From assembly GCA_964609385.1 (NCBI GenBank), contig CAZSSM010000025.1:1-64000 (forward strand): a DNA stretch of 64,000 nucleotides. Reading direction: 5' to 3'. Shown here one piece after another: positions 47,193-57,163 of the stretch (the stretch's first letter is position 1; each line of letters begins with the position of its first letter). Below the pieces are notes generated by a model. That model ran no database searches and had not been told where the DNA came from. It worked only from the letters and a program-made list of their open reading frames with translations. The position numbers and the translations under genes are program-made. The stretch is from CAZSSM01 sp964609385. GTDB taxonomy: Bacteria > Planctomycetota > Planctomycetia > Isosphaerales > Isosphaeraceae.

Positions 47193-50100
47193 TGCAGGCG
47201 CATCGCCCACGTCCCCAGCCCGGAGTCCCGACGATGATCGACTCGAGTGACGACCTCAGCGATGTCGACTCTCGGATCGCGCCGATCTTCGAGGAGTTTT
47301 TGGAACGACAAAGACGAGGCGAGTGCCCGGACCTGCGTCAGTATCAGGCCCACTACCCGGATCTGGTCGAGCCCCTCGGCAAGCTCCTCGAGGCCGTCGA
47401 TGCCGTGCATGACCTGAAATCCGAACCTTCCAACGGCAAAGACGAGGGTCCGATCACACCAGTCCGCTCCGCCCAACGGATCGGCGATTACCTCATCCTC
47501 CGAGAAATCGGTCGCGGCGGCATGGGCATCGTCTATGAGGCCATGCAACTGGCTCTGGGACGTCGCGTGGCCTTGAAAGTCTTGCCTCCCCAGATCGTCG
47601 ACGACTCCCGAGCCGCCGAGCGGTTCCGTCGCGAGGCTCGGTCGGCCGCCCGGCTGCATCACACCAACATCGTGCCGGTCTTCGACGTCGGCCAGGAGGG
47701 ACCGACTAGCTACTATGCGATGCAGTTGATTTCCGGTCAGGGGTTGGACCACGTCATCGACGAGCTGCGCGCGGTGCGGCCCCCGACCCTCGCCGAGGCC
47801 CCGTCCTCGTCTCGACCCCAGCCAAGGATCGGCAGCCGGACCGAGACGGTCCTGATGACCCGATCGTTGTTGGACGGGACTTGGGGCACCCGCGGCCGAT
47901 CTGATGGACCGAGTTCGTCGGAAGCGTCGGCCTCGAAGTTGTCGGCCCGATTGCCTGGGGACGATCCGCCCTCCAGCGCGGTGACGTCCTCGGGATCCCG
48001 GCATCGCTTCTTTACGAGCGTTGCCCGGATCGGTCTGCAAGCCGCCGAGGCCCTCGATTACGCCCATCGCCAGGCAGTCGTCCACCGCGACATCAAGCCC
48101 TCCAACCTCCTGCTCGATGCCGACGGAATTGTCTGGGTCACCGACTTCGGCTTGGCCAAGACCGAGGAAGAAGACCTGACCGACACCGGTGACATTTTGG
48201 GCACGCTGCGTTACATGGCCCCCGAGCGGCTTCGCAACGAGGGGGACGGGCGCTCCGACGTCTACGCCCTGGGACTGACCCTTTATGAGTTGCTCTGCCT
48301 GCGACCGGCCTTCGGGGCCGTCGATCGCCTGCAACTGATCACGCTGGTCCGTGATCAGGAGCCCACCCGTCCCCGCACAATCGATCCATTGATCCCACGC
48401 GATCTGGAGACGATCGTCCTCAAGGCGATCGAGAAGGATCCCCCGCGCCGCTATGAGAGCGCCAGCGCGTTGGCCGACGACCTCCGCCGGTTTCTGCAAG
48501 GCGAGCCAATCCGGGCCCGTCGGACCACCGGTCCCGAGCGGGCCTGGAAGTGGGCCCGACGCAACCCGGCCGTGGCGATCCTGCTGACCTTGGTGATCGC
48601 GACACTGGCCACCGGGATGATCATCTCGGTCCGCCTGGCCAAGCGCTCGGACTCCTTCGCCAAGATGGCCGACAAGCGAGCTCAGGAAGCCATTGAGGCC
48701 GAGGACCGCGAACGCAATGCGCGGATCGCCACAACTCGGCAAGCCGCCCGATCCAAGGTCCAGCAAGCCCACAACGACGGCGATGCGGGTCTGATCGATC
48801 GGGCGCTCGACGGCCTCGAGCAAGCCCTCGATCTCTCCCTGGTAGCCAACGAGGCCGACCAGCCTTACCAGGCGGCGCTCCGACGCGACCTCGACGCCTG
48901 GCAGGACTCACTTCCCGTGCTCCGCCACGTGCTCAAAGATGTCAGAATTGCCCGCATCCTCGAGCCGGCCGACACCGTCTTGGCCTACGTCGACGACCAG
49001 GGACGGCGACTCCATAAACTCGACCTGATCACCGGACTCCCGCTCGACGAGCCGATCGAGCTGCAAACGCCCGGGCAGATTCTCGCCATCGGCCCAGCGG
49101 GACGCTGGTTAATGCTCGGACCGGATTCGGAATCCCTCGCCCAGGGTTCACCTAGCTCGCCCCAATGGCTCTACGACGTGGAGGCCGACCAGGTCGTCGG
49201 CACACTCTTGGAATCGGCCAGCACCGAACTCAAGTCTTACAGGCGATGGCTTCTGACCTTCTGGCCGGGGGGACGGCACCTCACAATGATTGCGACAAAC
49301 GACGTCGCAAGCGAACCCAACCACAACATCTACACATGGAAAATCGACCCACCCAAACAGATAGGACCGCACCGAATTGTATCCAAGAACGGACTTCCCT
49401 TGGGGTATGAGGGGACGCCTTTCTATCCGCTCCGGGATCGGTCCGGCCACAATGTGATGGCCTGGATGCCGACGGAAGTGGCTTCTCATCGATGGATCCT
49501 AACCTTCTACGATCTCGACGAGCAACGCGAAGTCTCGGGGATCTCCCTCAAGAACGGCTCCCGCGGACCGAATTGGTACGTCGAGGGCGGGCGGCTCTAC
49601 ACCATCCGTGACGACGGTCAGGTCGAAGCCTGGGACCCCCAAACCGGGCAGGCCCTCCCCGGAAGCTGGCGACCTTTGCCCGCGCGGGCGGCGGCTCGAT
49701 TGACCGCCGACGGACGCACCCTCGCTGTCTTCTGCGACGACCAACGCCTCCGCTACTACGACATCGCCTCGCGACGCGAGGCCGGACCCACCTTGGCCGT
49801 CAACACGGATTTCGACCCAAGGAGCGTCCGGTTTAGTCCCGGGGGAATGTTTGTGACCGCACACAACACAACCCAGAACTCCACTCATGTCTGGCAGCTT
49901 CCCGGTCCGCTCCGGCCTCGACTGGCCGCTCCGTCGCTGAGTCGGTCCCGGTTCTCCCACGCCGAGATCCACCCCGAGGGGCGTTCTGCGACGCTCGGGA
50001 AAACGCATACTGAAATCGCCAAGCAAGGATTCGTCCGGGGCACCCTGGACGGGTGTGCCGGGCAGATCGACCTGGTCGACGGTCGGCCAATCGGCCTGCC

Positions 50101-52414
50101 CACCTCGGCCGCCCACGTGGCTCCCACTTACAGCCCCGACGGAAAGCGATTCGCGGTCCATTCGATTTTGCCCCCACATTATCCCGATCCGGAGACCTGG
50201 CCGGGGCGGTTGGTGCAGGTCTTCGATGCCGCTACCGGGCGACCTGCCGGACCGCCGTTCCAAACATTCCAATACATCCATTCCTTGGCGTTCAGTCCCG
50301 ATAACTCCACGCTGGCTGTAGGCATGGTCGCCGGGACCGGACTCTTCGATATCGCCACCGGCCGACGACGCGAGTTTCTGTCCCACCCCGGGCCGATCAC
50401 GAAGCTCCAGTTCAGTCCCGACGGCAGCAAGCTGGTCGCCCACGCAAAAGGCCACTGGGGTGAAGACCCCGTCGTTCGTCTCTGGGATATCGCCTCAGGC
50501 CAGCCCATCGGGAAAGACGTCCCGATCACCAAGCATCACTATAACTACGTTCAAAGAATGCTGGTCTCCTGGCGATTTATCAAAAACAGTCAAACCATTT
50601 TGGTCCTCGATGTATACACAGGGAACCTCTTTCGTCGTGATCTCGACGGGAAGTCATCTCGACCACCCGTATCCGTTGAGCTTGAACGCGACATTAACGA
50701 GGGCCAATCCAATGGCATGACCCCTGCGATGATCGACCCCTTCAGACAACGCGTCGCGATGGTCTCCCACGCCAATCAGGTCCGATTCTACGACGCGACC
50801 GACGGCACCTTGCTCCAGAATCGCCTCGATCATCCCGCCCCCGTCTCGGCGATCCACTCCAGCGGCGATGGGGCCACCCTGGCCACCGCCTGCATCGACG
50901 GATCGGTCCGGATCTGGGACACCGCCACAGGTCTCCGCCTGGGCCCGGTGCGTCGGCACTCCTCACCGGTGATCGCCCTGGCGTTTTCTCCAGAGGATGA
51001 CCGGTTGCGGGTCGTCCAGGCCAATGCGACAGTGACCCCCTGGCCGGTGCCCCAAACCGGGCCGGCCGACGCCCCGAAGTTGTTGCCAAGCCCGAGACCC
51101 AACGATGTGGCCTCGCTCTTGATCTCCTGGCATCAAGCAGTGGCCGTGGACGCGGAGGCCGATGAGGATGCCGACGCCGCCCGCTGGCACCTGGACCGCC
51201 TGGCCCAACTCCGTCCCGACGACTGGGTGATCCGAGCCCGAATCGCCCACGCCTCCATCCTCAATGGTCTCGATGGAGGACGCGAGCAAGCTGGATCAGC
51301 CTACGATGATCTGGCGGGTCAGGTGCCACGCGATCAATTGGTCGACTGGTACGCCTGGCGTGGGCAAGAAAGCCTCGAGCGAGGCCAACTCGACGTGGCC
51401 GGTTGGTACTTCGACCGGATCACTGCGGTGCAGCCCGAGGCTTGGTGGCCCATGGTGGCGCGGGCTCGACTCCTCAAACGACTCGGTCAGCATGCCGAGG
51501 CCCAACGCGAACGGCTCCAAGCTGTCGAAGCCGGCAGCCCTTGGCCCATCGCGCACCATCTGGCCGAGGTCGCCGCCGAGCAAGGCGAAATCGCCGAAGC
51601 GACGACCCTGGCCGAAATCGCTACCGAGCGAAACGCGAGCTTCGAGGGACTGTTTCTCCTCGCAGAACTCTATGTCGCTCAGGATCGTTGGGACGAAGCT
51701 CGCGATGTGCTCGATCAAGCCTTTCAAATCAGGCCGCCCCATCCGGGAGCGGCCTTGGTGGTTTACTGGGCTCGCGCCCTCTGCTCCCTGAGCGTCGGGG
51801 ACTCACAGACCTATCGCGAGATCGTCGATCGCCTGCTCGAGCAGACCGGGTCAGGAGACTTCCCGCCCGATCTGCTCAATGCCGTCCTCTGGATCTGCAT
51901 CCTCGGGCCAACCGAACCCGATCAGGCCAGCCGCATCGCCGCTCTGGCCGAGTCGCTGATCCCAATCCTGCCCAACGTAAAGGATGAACTACGTCGCAAC
52001 TTGCTCAACACGATCGGCGCGGCGCTCTACCGCGACGGTCGGCCTGAGGAGGCAATCGCCCGGCTCGAAGAGGCTATCGCCATGGAAACGGGAACCCGTT
52101 ATTCCCAGGATTTCGCCTTCCTCGCGATGACCCATCGGGCCGTCGGCCGGATCGATCAAGCCCAGTCCTGGTTGGAACGCCTCGAATCGTTCGCCGCTTC
52201 GCAATCAGCGGACGATCCTGATCCTTTGGAAGCCGTCGAGGTGGACCGACTCCGTCGTGAAGCCACGAGCCTCGTCCTGGACGCGACCTTCCCAAGCGAT
52301 CCATTCGCCACGTCGCCAGGGCCTGCCGCGACCTCACCCGGACAGCCTCGGACAAACGCTCCAATTCATCCATATCAAGAACCAATCATTACGAACCCTA
52401 ACAAGCAATCATAG
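47192..52414 (+). CDS. Receptor-type Ser/Thr protein kinase with WD40 propeller and TPR repeats
   Basis: A 1740-residue protein. An N-terminal helical region (about 25-75) is typical of planctomycete PknB-like kinases (FEEFLERQRRGECPDLRQY). Kinase domain about 100-425: glycine loop GRGGMG (107-112), lysine in VALK (K129), a low-complexity insert at about 200-265, HRDIKPSNLL (HRD 298-300) and DFG at 318-320, all catalytic residues present. A membrane helix at about 459-480 (AVAILLTLVIATLATGMI) places the rest outside. WD40-like repeats span about 580-1290 (RVRFSPGGMF-like, AFSPDNSTLAVG, FSPDGSKLVAHAK, VRIWDTATGLRLG), followed by TPR-like helices to about 1690. The start overlaps the sigma stop by one base. 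It probably senses extracytoplasmic ligands and signals to the paired sigma factor. An alternative start is 47234. Confidence 0.93.
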   Translation: MQAHRPRPQPGVPTMIDSSDDLSDVDSRIAPIFEEFLERQRRGECPDLRQYQAHYPDLVEPLGKLLEAVDAVHDLKSEPSNGKDEGPITPVRSAQRIGDYLILREIGRGGMGIVYEAMQLALGRRVALKVLPPQIVDDSRAAERFRREARSAARLHHTNIVPVFDVGQEGPTSYYAMQLISGQGLDHVIDELRAVRPPTLAEAPSSSRPQPRIGSRTETVLMTRSLLDGTWGTRGRSDGPSSSEASASKLSARLPGDDPPSSAVTSSGSRHRFFTSVARIGLQAAEALDYAHRQAVVHRDIKPSNLLLDADGIVWVTDFGLAKTEEEDLTDTGDILGTLRYMAPERLRNEGDGRSDVYALGLTLYELLCLRPAFGAVDRLQLITLVRDQEPTRPRTIDPLIPRDLETIVLKAIEKDPPRRYESASALADDLRRFLQGEPIRARRTTGPERAWKWARRNPAVAILLTLVIATLATGMIISVRLAKRSDSFAKMADKRAQEAIEAEDRERNARIATTRQAARSKVQQAHNDGDAGLIDRALDGLEQALDLSLVANEADQPYQAALRRDLDAWQDSLPVLRHVLKDVRIARILEPADTVLAYVDDQGRRLHKLDLITGLPLDEPIELQTPGQILAIGPAGRWLMLGPDSESLAQGSPSSPQWLYDVEADQVVGTLLESASTELKSYRRWLLTFWPGGRHLTMIATNDVASEPNHNIYTWKIDPPKQIGPHRIVSKNGLPLGYEGTPFYPLRDRSGHNVMAWMPTEVASHRWILTFYDLDEQREVSGISLKNGSRGPNWYVEGGRLYTIRDDGQVEAWDPQTGQALPGSWRPLPARAAARLTADGRTLAVFCDDQRLRYYDIASRREAGPTLAVNTDFDPRSVRFSPGGMFVTAHNTTQNSTHVWQLPGPLRPRLAAPSLSRSRFSHAEIHPEGRSATLGKTHTEIAKQGFVRGTLDGCAGQIDLVDGRPIGLPTSAAHVAPTYSPDGKRFAVHSILPPHYPDPETWPGRLVQVFDAATGRPAGPPFQTFQYIHSLAFSPDNSTLAVGMVAGTGLFDIATGRRREFLSHPGPITKLQFSPDGSKLVAHAKGHWGEDPVVRLWDIASGQPIGKDVPITKHHYNYVQRMLVSWRFIKNSQTILVLDVYTGNLFRRDLDGKSSRPPVSVELERDINEGQSNGMTPAMIDPFRQRVAMVSHANQVRFYDATDGTLLQNRLDHPAPVSAIHSSGDGATLATACIDGSVRIWDTATGLRLGPVRRHSSPVIALAFSPEDDRLRVVQANATVTPWPVPQTGPADAPKLLPSPRPNDVASLLISWHQAVAVDAEADEDADAARWHLDRLAQLRPDDWVIRARIAHASILNGLDGGREQAGSAYDDLAGQVPRDQLVDWYAWRGQESLERGQLDVAGWYFDRITAVQPEAWWPMVARARLLKRLGQHAEAQRERLQAVEAGSPWPIAHHLAEVAAEQGEIAEATTLAEIATERNASFEGLFLLAELYVAQDRWDEARDVLDQAFQIRPPHPGAALVVYWARALCSLSVGDSQTYREIVDRLLEQTGSGDFPPDLLNAVLWICILGPTEPDQASRIAALAESLIPILPNVKDELRRNLLNTIGAALYRDGRPEEAIARLEEAIAMETGTRYSQDFAFLAMTHRAVGRIDQAQSWLERLESFAASQSADDPDPLEAVEVDRLRREATSLVLDATFPSDPFATSPGPAATSPGQPRTNAPIHPYQEPIITNPNKQS

Positions 52415-52428
52415 ACTGAGATCACATC

Positions 52429-53796
52429 ATGCGCTGGATCGTCGGACTGCTGGCCGCGTTGGGATTCGCCGACACATCGGGCGCTCGAGAACCGGGGGCG
52501 GAGCGGCCCAACGTGCTGTTCATCGCCGTCGACGACCTGAACCATTGGGTCGGCTACACCGGGCGAAACCCTCAGGCGCGGACGCCGAACATCGACCGAC
52601 TCTCGGCGTCGGGCGTCTCGTTCACCAACGCCCACTGCGTCGCCCCAGCCTGCGAGCCATCACGGGCAGCGCTCTTCTCGGGCATGAGGCCGGGGACCAC
52701 CGGCTGCTACAAGAATGGTGATGATTGGCGTGAGCACATTCCGAAAGGAATCGCACTCAACGCCGCATTCAATGAGGCCGGCTACTTCGTCGCGGCGATG
52801 GGCAAGACCTATCACAGCAGCACGAGCGGTCTGGAGCGCGTCTTCGCCGAAGAATGGGACGCGTATCCTCCAATTCCTCAAGGAACTGGGACCGGCGGAG
52901 CCAAGAAGTTCGAGGCCTACTTCGAGCCGCTCCCGTTGGCGATGCGGGATGAGGACATCTGCGACTGGCACACAATCAACTATTGCATCGAGCAGATGGA
53001 AACCCCTCGCGACGAGCCGTTTTTCATCGCATGCGGGTTGGTCAAGCCACACCTCCCTTGGGCCGTCCCCGATCGCTACTACGACCTCTTTCCGATCGAG
53101 ACCGTGCAGCTCCCGCCGCATCGGGTCGACGACCTCGACGATGTGCCGACGCCTGGTCGGTTGATCGGAAATCGCAAGGATCACCCGAAGATGTTGGAAC
53201 GCGACCGTTGGGACGATGCGGTTCGGTCCTATCTGGGGACGATCGCCTACGTCGACGCCCAGATCGGTCGACTGCTCGATGCCTATGAGCGAAGCCCCGA
53301 ACGCGACAACACGATCCTCGTGCTTTGGGGCGACCATGGCTGGCATCTCGGCGAGAAGCAGCGCTGGCGCAAGTTCACTCTCTGGGAGGAGGCGACCCGC
53401 GTCCCCTTGGTCTGGGTCGCGCCGGGCGTCACGACCGCCGGCACGATCTCGGATCGGCCGGTCGACTTGCTGAGCATCTATCCGACGCTCTGCGACCTCG
53501 CCGGCTTGCCCAAGCCGGACCACCTGGAGGGACCCAGTCTGGTCCCGCTGCTGAACGATCCCGAGGCCGATTGGAACGGCGTGGCCATCACCACCGACGG
53601 CCCTGGGAACCACGCCGTCCGCGATGGCCGTTGGCGCTACATCCACTACGCTGATGGCTCCGAAGAACTCTACGATCACCACAGCGATCCCTACGAGTGG
53701 ACCAACTTGGCCGTCGACTCAGCCTTCGCCGAGGTGAAAGCCCGCCTCAAGGCCCAGATGCCTAATCAGCCTGTCAGAGCGACCCGCAAACCGTAA
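52429..53796 (+). CDS. Secreted sulfatase, iduronate-2-sulfatase-like
   Basis: A 455-residue type I sulfatase. Signal peptide: MRWIVGLLAALGFADTSGA. NVLFIAVDDLN holds the first metal Asp pair. APACEPSRAALFSG contains the C-x-P-S-R signature whose Cys75 is converted to formylglycine. KTYHSSTSGLE and LVKPHLPWAVPDRYYDLF give substrate- and metal-binding His/Lys, LVLWGDHGWHLGEK the late metal site, and WRYIHYADGSEELYDHHSDP the C-terminal subdomain. It should cleave sulfate esters from polysaccharides. No formylglycine-generating enzyme gene is in the window. ATG at 52429 starts the signal peptide, 14 bases after the kinase stop, so co-transcription with the sigma-kinase pair is plausible. Confidence 0.93.
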   Translation: MRWIVGLLAALGFADTSGAREPGAERPNVLFIAVDDLNHWVGYTGRNPQARTPNIDRLSASGVSFTNAHCVAPACEPSRAALFSGMRPGTTGCYKNGDDWREHIPKGIALNAAFNEAGYFVAAMGKTYHSSTSGLERVFAEEWDAYPPIPQGTGTGGAKKFEAYFEPLPLAMRDEDICDWHTINYCIEQMETPRDEPFFIACGLVKPHLPWAVPDRYYDLFPIETVQLPPHRVDDLDDVPTPGRLIGNRKDHPKMLERDRWDDAVRSYLGTIAYVDAQIGRLLDAYERSPERDNTILVLWGDHGWHLGEKQRWRKFTLWEEATRVPLVWVAPGVTTAGTISDRPVDLLSIYPTLCDLAGLPKPDHLEGPSLVPLLNDPEADWNGVAITTDGPGNHAVRDGRWRYIHYADGSEELYDHHSDPYEWTNLAVDSAFAEVKARLKAQMPNQPVRATRKP

Positions 53797-54140
53797 GCAT
53801 CCGCGGACGTCCCGACTCCAGAGACCGTCCGATTCGAACGACCTTCGGACGCTCTCAAGTTCCCCTTAGCGCGAACCATCGGGTCGTAACAATTGTCCAG
53901 ATTGTCAGTCAGGGCGGTGGGCCGGATCCGCGATCGGGGTTAGAATAAGGCAACGCCTCCAAGCCGGGGACTTACTCTGAATCCCCGACTCATCGTGGGC
54001 CGGACGCGCGGCCCGACCGATCGACAGGACATCTCTCCGAGCGAGACCGACTCCGAGCGCATCCGACGTTGTGACCATCCCGTGGACGCGACGAGCGGAC
54101 TCGCCTCTTCGAGACGGAATGGACGGGAGTCAGCTAGACG
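53797..54140. other. Intergenic region before the AAA-protease island
   Basis: A 344-base interval separating the sulfatase from the first gene of the right-hand island; the island promoter is expected here. No gene or clear consensus promoter was seen. Confidence 0.45.
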
Positions 54141-54728
54141 ATGAGCCGCGCCTATCGGATCCGGATCCGCGAGTCGGCCCAGCACACCATCCGGGCTGAG
54201 GACCACGTCGCCACCACCCTGGAACTGCTTGACGTCCTGCCTCGACCGACGATGGCCCAACTCTTGGCGAAGCATCTCCAAGATCAAGGGTTTGAACCGG
54301 TCGATGGCCAGCCCGGAGTGGTCCGTCGAAGCGATCCGGAGTCGGGGATCGCGGTGACCGTCAACACCGAGTCCGGCCAGGTCGAGGTCCGCGCCGAGTC
54401 GAACGAGGAGGTCGAGCTGAGCGTTGAGAGGACCGGCTACGGCGACGACGACTGGGGTCAGGACGGCCGCAAGAAACTCGACGACGAGACCCGGGCCAAG
54501 GCCCGTCAGGACCTGGACGAGGAGGCCAAGCGGCGGACCGGCGTGGCCCAGAAAAAGGTGACCGACCGGCTCGAGGCCGCCTTGGGCGACATCCGCGCTG
54601 AGCTAGACCGCGTCGTCAACCGGACCACCGCCGAAGCGCTCAAGGCCAAGGCCGCTCAGCTCGGCGAGATCAAACGCGTTGAGGAAGACACCGAGGCCGG
54701 CTCGGTCACCATCGTCCTGGAAGTTTGA
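54141..54728 (+). CDS. Coiled-coil protein of the FtsH-like island (DUF1257/ternary-system type)
   Basis: A 195-residue soluble protein. The N-terminus MSRAYRIRIRESAQHTIRAE is followed by a compact domain (about 1-90) with LELLDVLPRPTMAQLLAKHL and GIAVTVNTESGQVEVRAE. A long charged helical middle (about 110-165) predicts a coiled coil, and the C-terminal EALKAKAAQLGEIKRVEED, then GSVTIVLEV, is the part that resembles proteins related to DUF1257/Ycf35 found beside AAA ATPases. In such clusters it is thought to be an adaptor of the AAA protein; this is from memory of the family, not a search. ATG at 54141 has GGGAG about 13 bases upstream. It is 150 bases upstream of the FtsH-like gene on the same strand. 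Confidence 0.8.
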   Translation: MSRAYRIRIRESAQHTIRAEDHVATTLELLDVLPRPTMAQLLAKHLQDQGFEPVDGQPGVVRRSDPESGIAVTVNTESGQVEVRAESNEEVELSVERTGYGDDDWGQDGRKKLDDETRAKARQDLDEEAKRRTGVAQKKVTDRLEAALGDIRAELDRVVNRTTAEALKAKAAQLGEIKRVEEDTEAGSVTIVLEV

Positions 54729-54878
54729 TTCTTTGATTTGAAGAGCTGATGATCGATCCCGGGCGGCAACCGACCTAACTGGTCCCCATCACTTGAGTTC
54801 GAGCCCGATCGCCGGATGCAATGGGTCGGCACGACCCGTTTGAAAACGCCCCAACCCCGCAGGTTGCGATATCCACCC

Positions 54879-57062
54879 ATGGCTGTGACCGTCGACGAAT
54901 CGGAGTTGCCCGAGGAGCTGGAAGCGCCTCAGGCGGTCGAGATCGCCTATGCCGAAACGCTGGCCGAGGTGACAGCACGGCTGGTCCGCGGTCTGCCGGT
55001 CCTGCTGGAATGCGACAAGGAACTGTCGGCCTACGCCTACGCCAACATCCGGGGCCGGCTCCGGCCATTCAACCAGCAGTGCCTCTATCTAGACGGACGT
55101 CCACGCGGCGAGGAAGCCTCACAGGGCCAACCCCTCGGCGGGATCGTCGCGACGATGCTCAACCAGCTCCGCGATGCGGTGCGCGGCGTCGTCGAGCGCC
55201 GGGTCGTCGTCTTGCCGCACCTGGACCTCCTGACGACCAGCCAGGGCGGCCTGACCAGCGAGGCGCGCGAGGTTATCCCGCTGCTCTATGAGAACCCCGA
55301 GCTGGTCTGGCTCGGCTTCAAGGACCCGTCCTTCCCGCTGCCCAAGGTAATCGAGAACCTGTTCCCGCACCGCGACGAGCTGCTAGGGATCCCCCGCGAC
55401 CGGCTTCGCCACCTGGTCACCCGTCGCGAAGCGCGCAAGTTCGGCAAACCGTTCAACCCCTGGGCACTCTACAAATATGTCTCGGGCCTCAATGCGGTCC
55501 GGCTCCGCAAGCTGCTCTCGACCGTTGAAGGCGAGGACTACCCGTCCGATCCCAAGCCGGTCTACCGCCAGCTCCGACAGGCCACGCTGACCGGTACCCT
55601 GGAACTGCCCGAGGTCGACCTCACAAAGGACATCGGCGGCTACGCCAAGGTCAAGGAGCGGCTCCAGGTCGAGATCCTCGATGTGCTCAAGAAGAAGGAC
55701 GAGGTGACCGACGCGTCAGAGGTCCGTCGACTGGAGGAGCTGATCCCGCGCGGGATGATCTTCTGGGGCCCGCCGGGCACCGGTAAGACGCTCTTCGCCA
55801 AGGCGATGGCCTCGGCCCTAGGCGCGGCGATCACCGTCGTCAGCGGTCCGGAGCTGAAGTCCAAATGGGTCGGCGAAAGCGAGGAGAACCTCCGGCTGAT
55901 CTTCCGAAACGCCCGCCAGTCGGCCCCGGCGATCATCGTCTTCGACGAACTGGATAGCTTCGCCACAGCGCGTGGCACCTACACCGGCAGCGGCGTGGAA
56001 CACTCGATGGTCAACCAACTCCTGACCGAGATGGACGGCTTCCATCGTGAGGAGATGGTCTTCATCATCGGCACGACCAACTTCGCCGAGTCGCTCGACC
56101 CAGCCCTCCTACGACCGGGTCGGTTCGAGTTCCAACTGCACATCCCTTATCCCGAAGAGGAAGACCGCCGTGAGATCCTGGGCATCTACGACCGATTGAT
56201 GGGCCTGAAGATGAACCAGGAGGCGCTCGACCACGCCGTCCGGAGGACCGGCGGCTATGTCGACGGGGCCGGCCCCGGCGCACGGCACAGCGGCGACCAC
56301 CTCAATGCGCTCTGTCGCGCCCTGGCCCGGATCCGACTCCGCGATGCCCTGGACGGCCCAACGACCTCCGAATTGGTCGAGCGCGCCCTGACCGAGTGGA
56401 TCGAGCTGCCCAACCTCACGCCCGAGGAGGAACAGACCGTCGCCACGCACGAGGCTGGCCATGCCGTCTGCTCGATGCACTGCGAACACTCTGCCCCGAT
56501 CGAGCGGATCTCGATCCGGGGCGACGCCGCCGGCGCCTTGGGCTTCGTCATGCACGCTGACCCGGCGCACCGCTATGTGATCACCCGCGCCCGGTTGGAA
56601 GATGACCTCTGCGTGCTCATGGGCGGTCGCGTTGCCGAAGAATTGCTGATGCAGGATGTCTCCATCGGCGCGGCCGAGGACCTCCGACGCGCCACCGGCA
56701 TCGCCCGCGCTCTGGTTGAGGAGTTCGGCCTCGGCGGCCAGGAGATCGGGCCGGTCCGCTACCTCTCCGACGACCCCCGCAACCACGATCGACGGCGGAT
56801 CTCCGAGGCTCAGTTGGAAACGCTCGACCGCAACGTCCAGGAGATCCTCCGACAAGCCCACCGGCGCTGCACCGAGATGCTCCAGGACCACATCGACGAG
56901 GTCCGTGCGCTCCGCAACCTGCTCCTGGAACGCAAGGTGCTCGACGCCAAGACCCTCAACGCCATGGCCGATGAGGCGACCAAGCCGACCAAGAGCCACG
57001 ACGATTCGGAATTAGGCCCCGCCAACGGCCAGCCGGACAAATCGACCGCCGGCACCGCCTGA
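54879..57062 (+). CDS. Soluble FtsH-like AAA+ ATPase / M41-type zinc metalloprotease
   Basis: A 727-residue protein. Residues 1-270 have no transmembrane helix and resemble an ATPase core that has lost Walker A (RRVVVLPHLDLLTT is Walker-B-like; VWLGFKDPSFPLP). The AAA+ module has Walker A GPPGTGKT (297-304), Walker B IIVFDELD, sensor FIIGTTNF and the second-region ALLRPGRFEF arginines. A pore-like segment, LKSKWVGESEENLR, follows Walker A. The protease part has the zinc motif HEAGH (524-528) and the third-ligand Asp in SIGAAEDLRRATG. Genuine FtsH has two N-terminal membrane helices; here they are missing and replaced. It should unfold and cleave cytosolic targets delivered by the neighbouring proteins. 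ATG at 54879 is chosen; 54816 in frame is possible. Confidence 0.93.
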   Translation: MAVTVDESELPEELEAPQAVEIAYAETLAEVTARLVRGLPVLLECDKELSAYAYANIRGRLRPFNQQCLYLDGRPRGEEASQGQPLGGIVATMLNQLRDAVRGVVERRVVVLPHLDLLTTSQGGLTSEAREVIPLLYENPELVWLGFKDPSFPLPKVIENLFPHRDELLGIPRDRLRHLVTRREARKFGKPFNPWALYKYVSGLNAVRLRKLLSTVEGEDYPSDPKPVYRQLRQATLTGTLELPEVDLTKDIGGYAKVKERLQVEILDVLKKKDEVTDASEVRRLEELIPRGMIFWGPPGTGKTLFAKAMASALGAAITVVSGPELKSKWVGESEENLRLIFRNARQSAPAIIVFDELDSFATARGTYTGSGVEHSMVNQLLTEMDGFHREEMVFIIGTTNFAESLDPALLRPGRFEFQLHIPYPEEEDRREILGIYDRLMGLKMNQEALDHAVRRTGGYVDGAGPGARHSGDHLNALCRALARIRLRDALDGPTTSELVERALTEWIELPNLTPEEEQTVATHEAGHAVCSMHCEHSAPIERISIRGDAAGALGFVMHADPAHRYVITRARLEDDLCVLMGGRVAEELLMQDVSIGAAEDLRRATGIARALVEEFGLGGQEIGPVRYLSDDPRNHDRRRISEAQLETLDRNVQEILRQAHRRCTEMLQDHIDEVRALRNLLLERKVLDAKTLNAMADEATKPTKSHDDSELGPANGQPDKSTAGTA

Positions 57063-57163
57063 GTCCGCAACCAAGGTGCCCCCGGATTACAGCCGACACA
57101 ACAAAGCACGCGAAACGCCCAGACGTCCCCAACCGAATCCTCCACGAGGTTCGAGGACCCTCC

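Noticed and set aside
47051..48823. 590-codon minus-strand open frame opposite the kinase gene
   Set aside because: Antisense to intact kinase catalytic motifs; composition typical of a GC-driven shadow.
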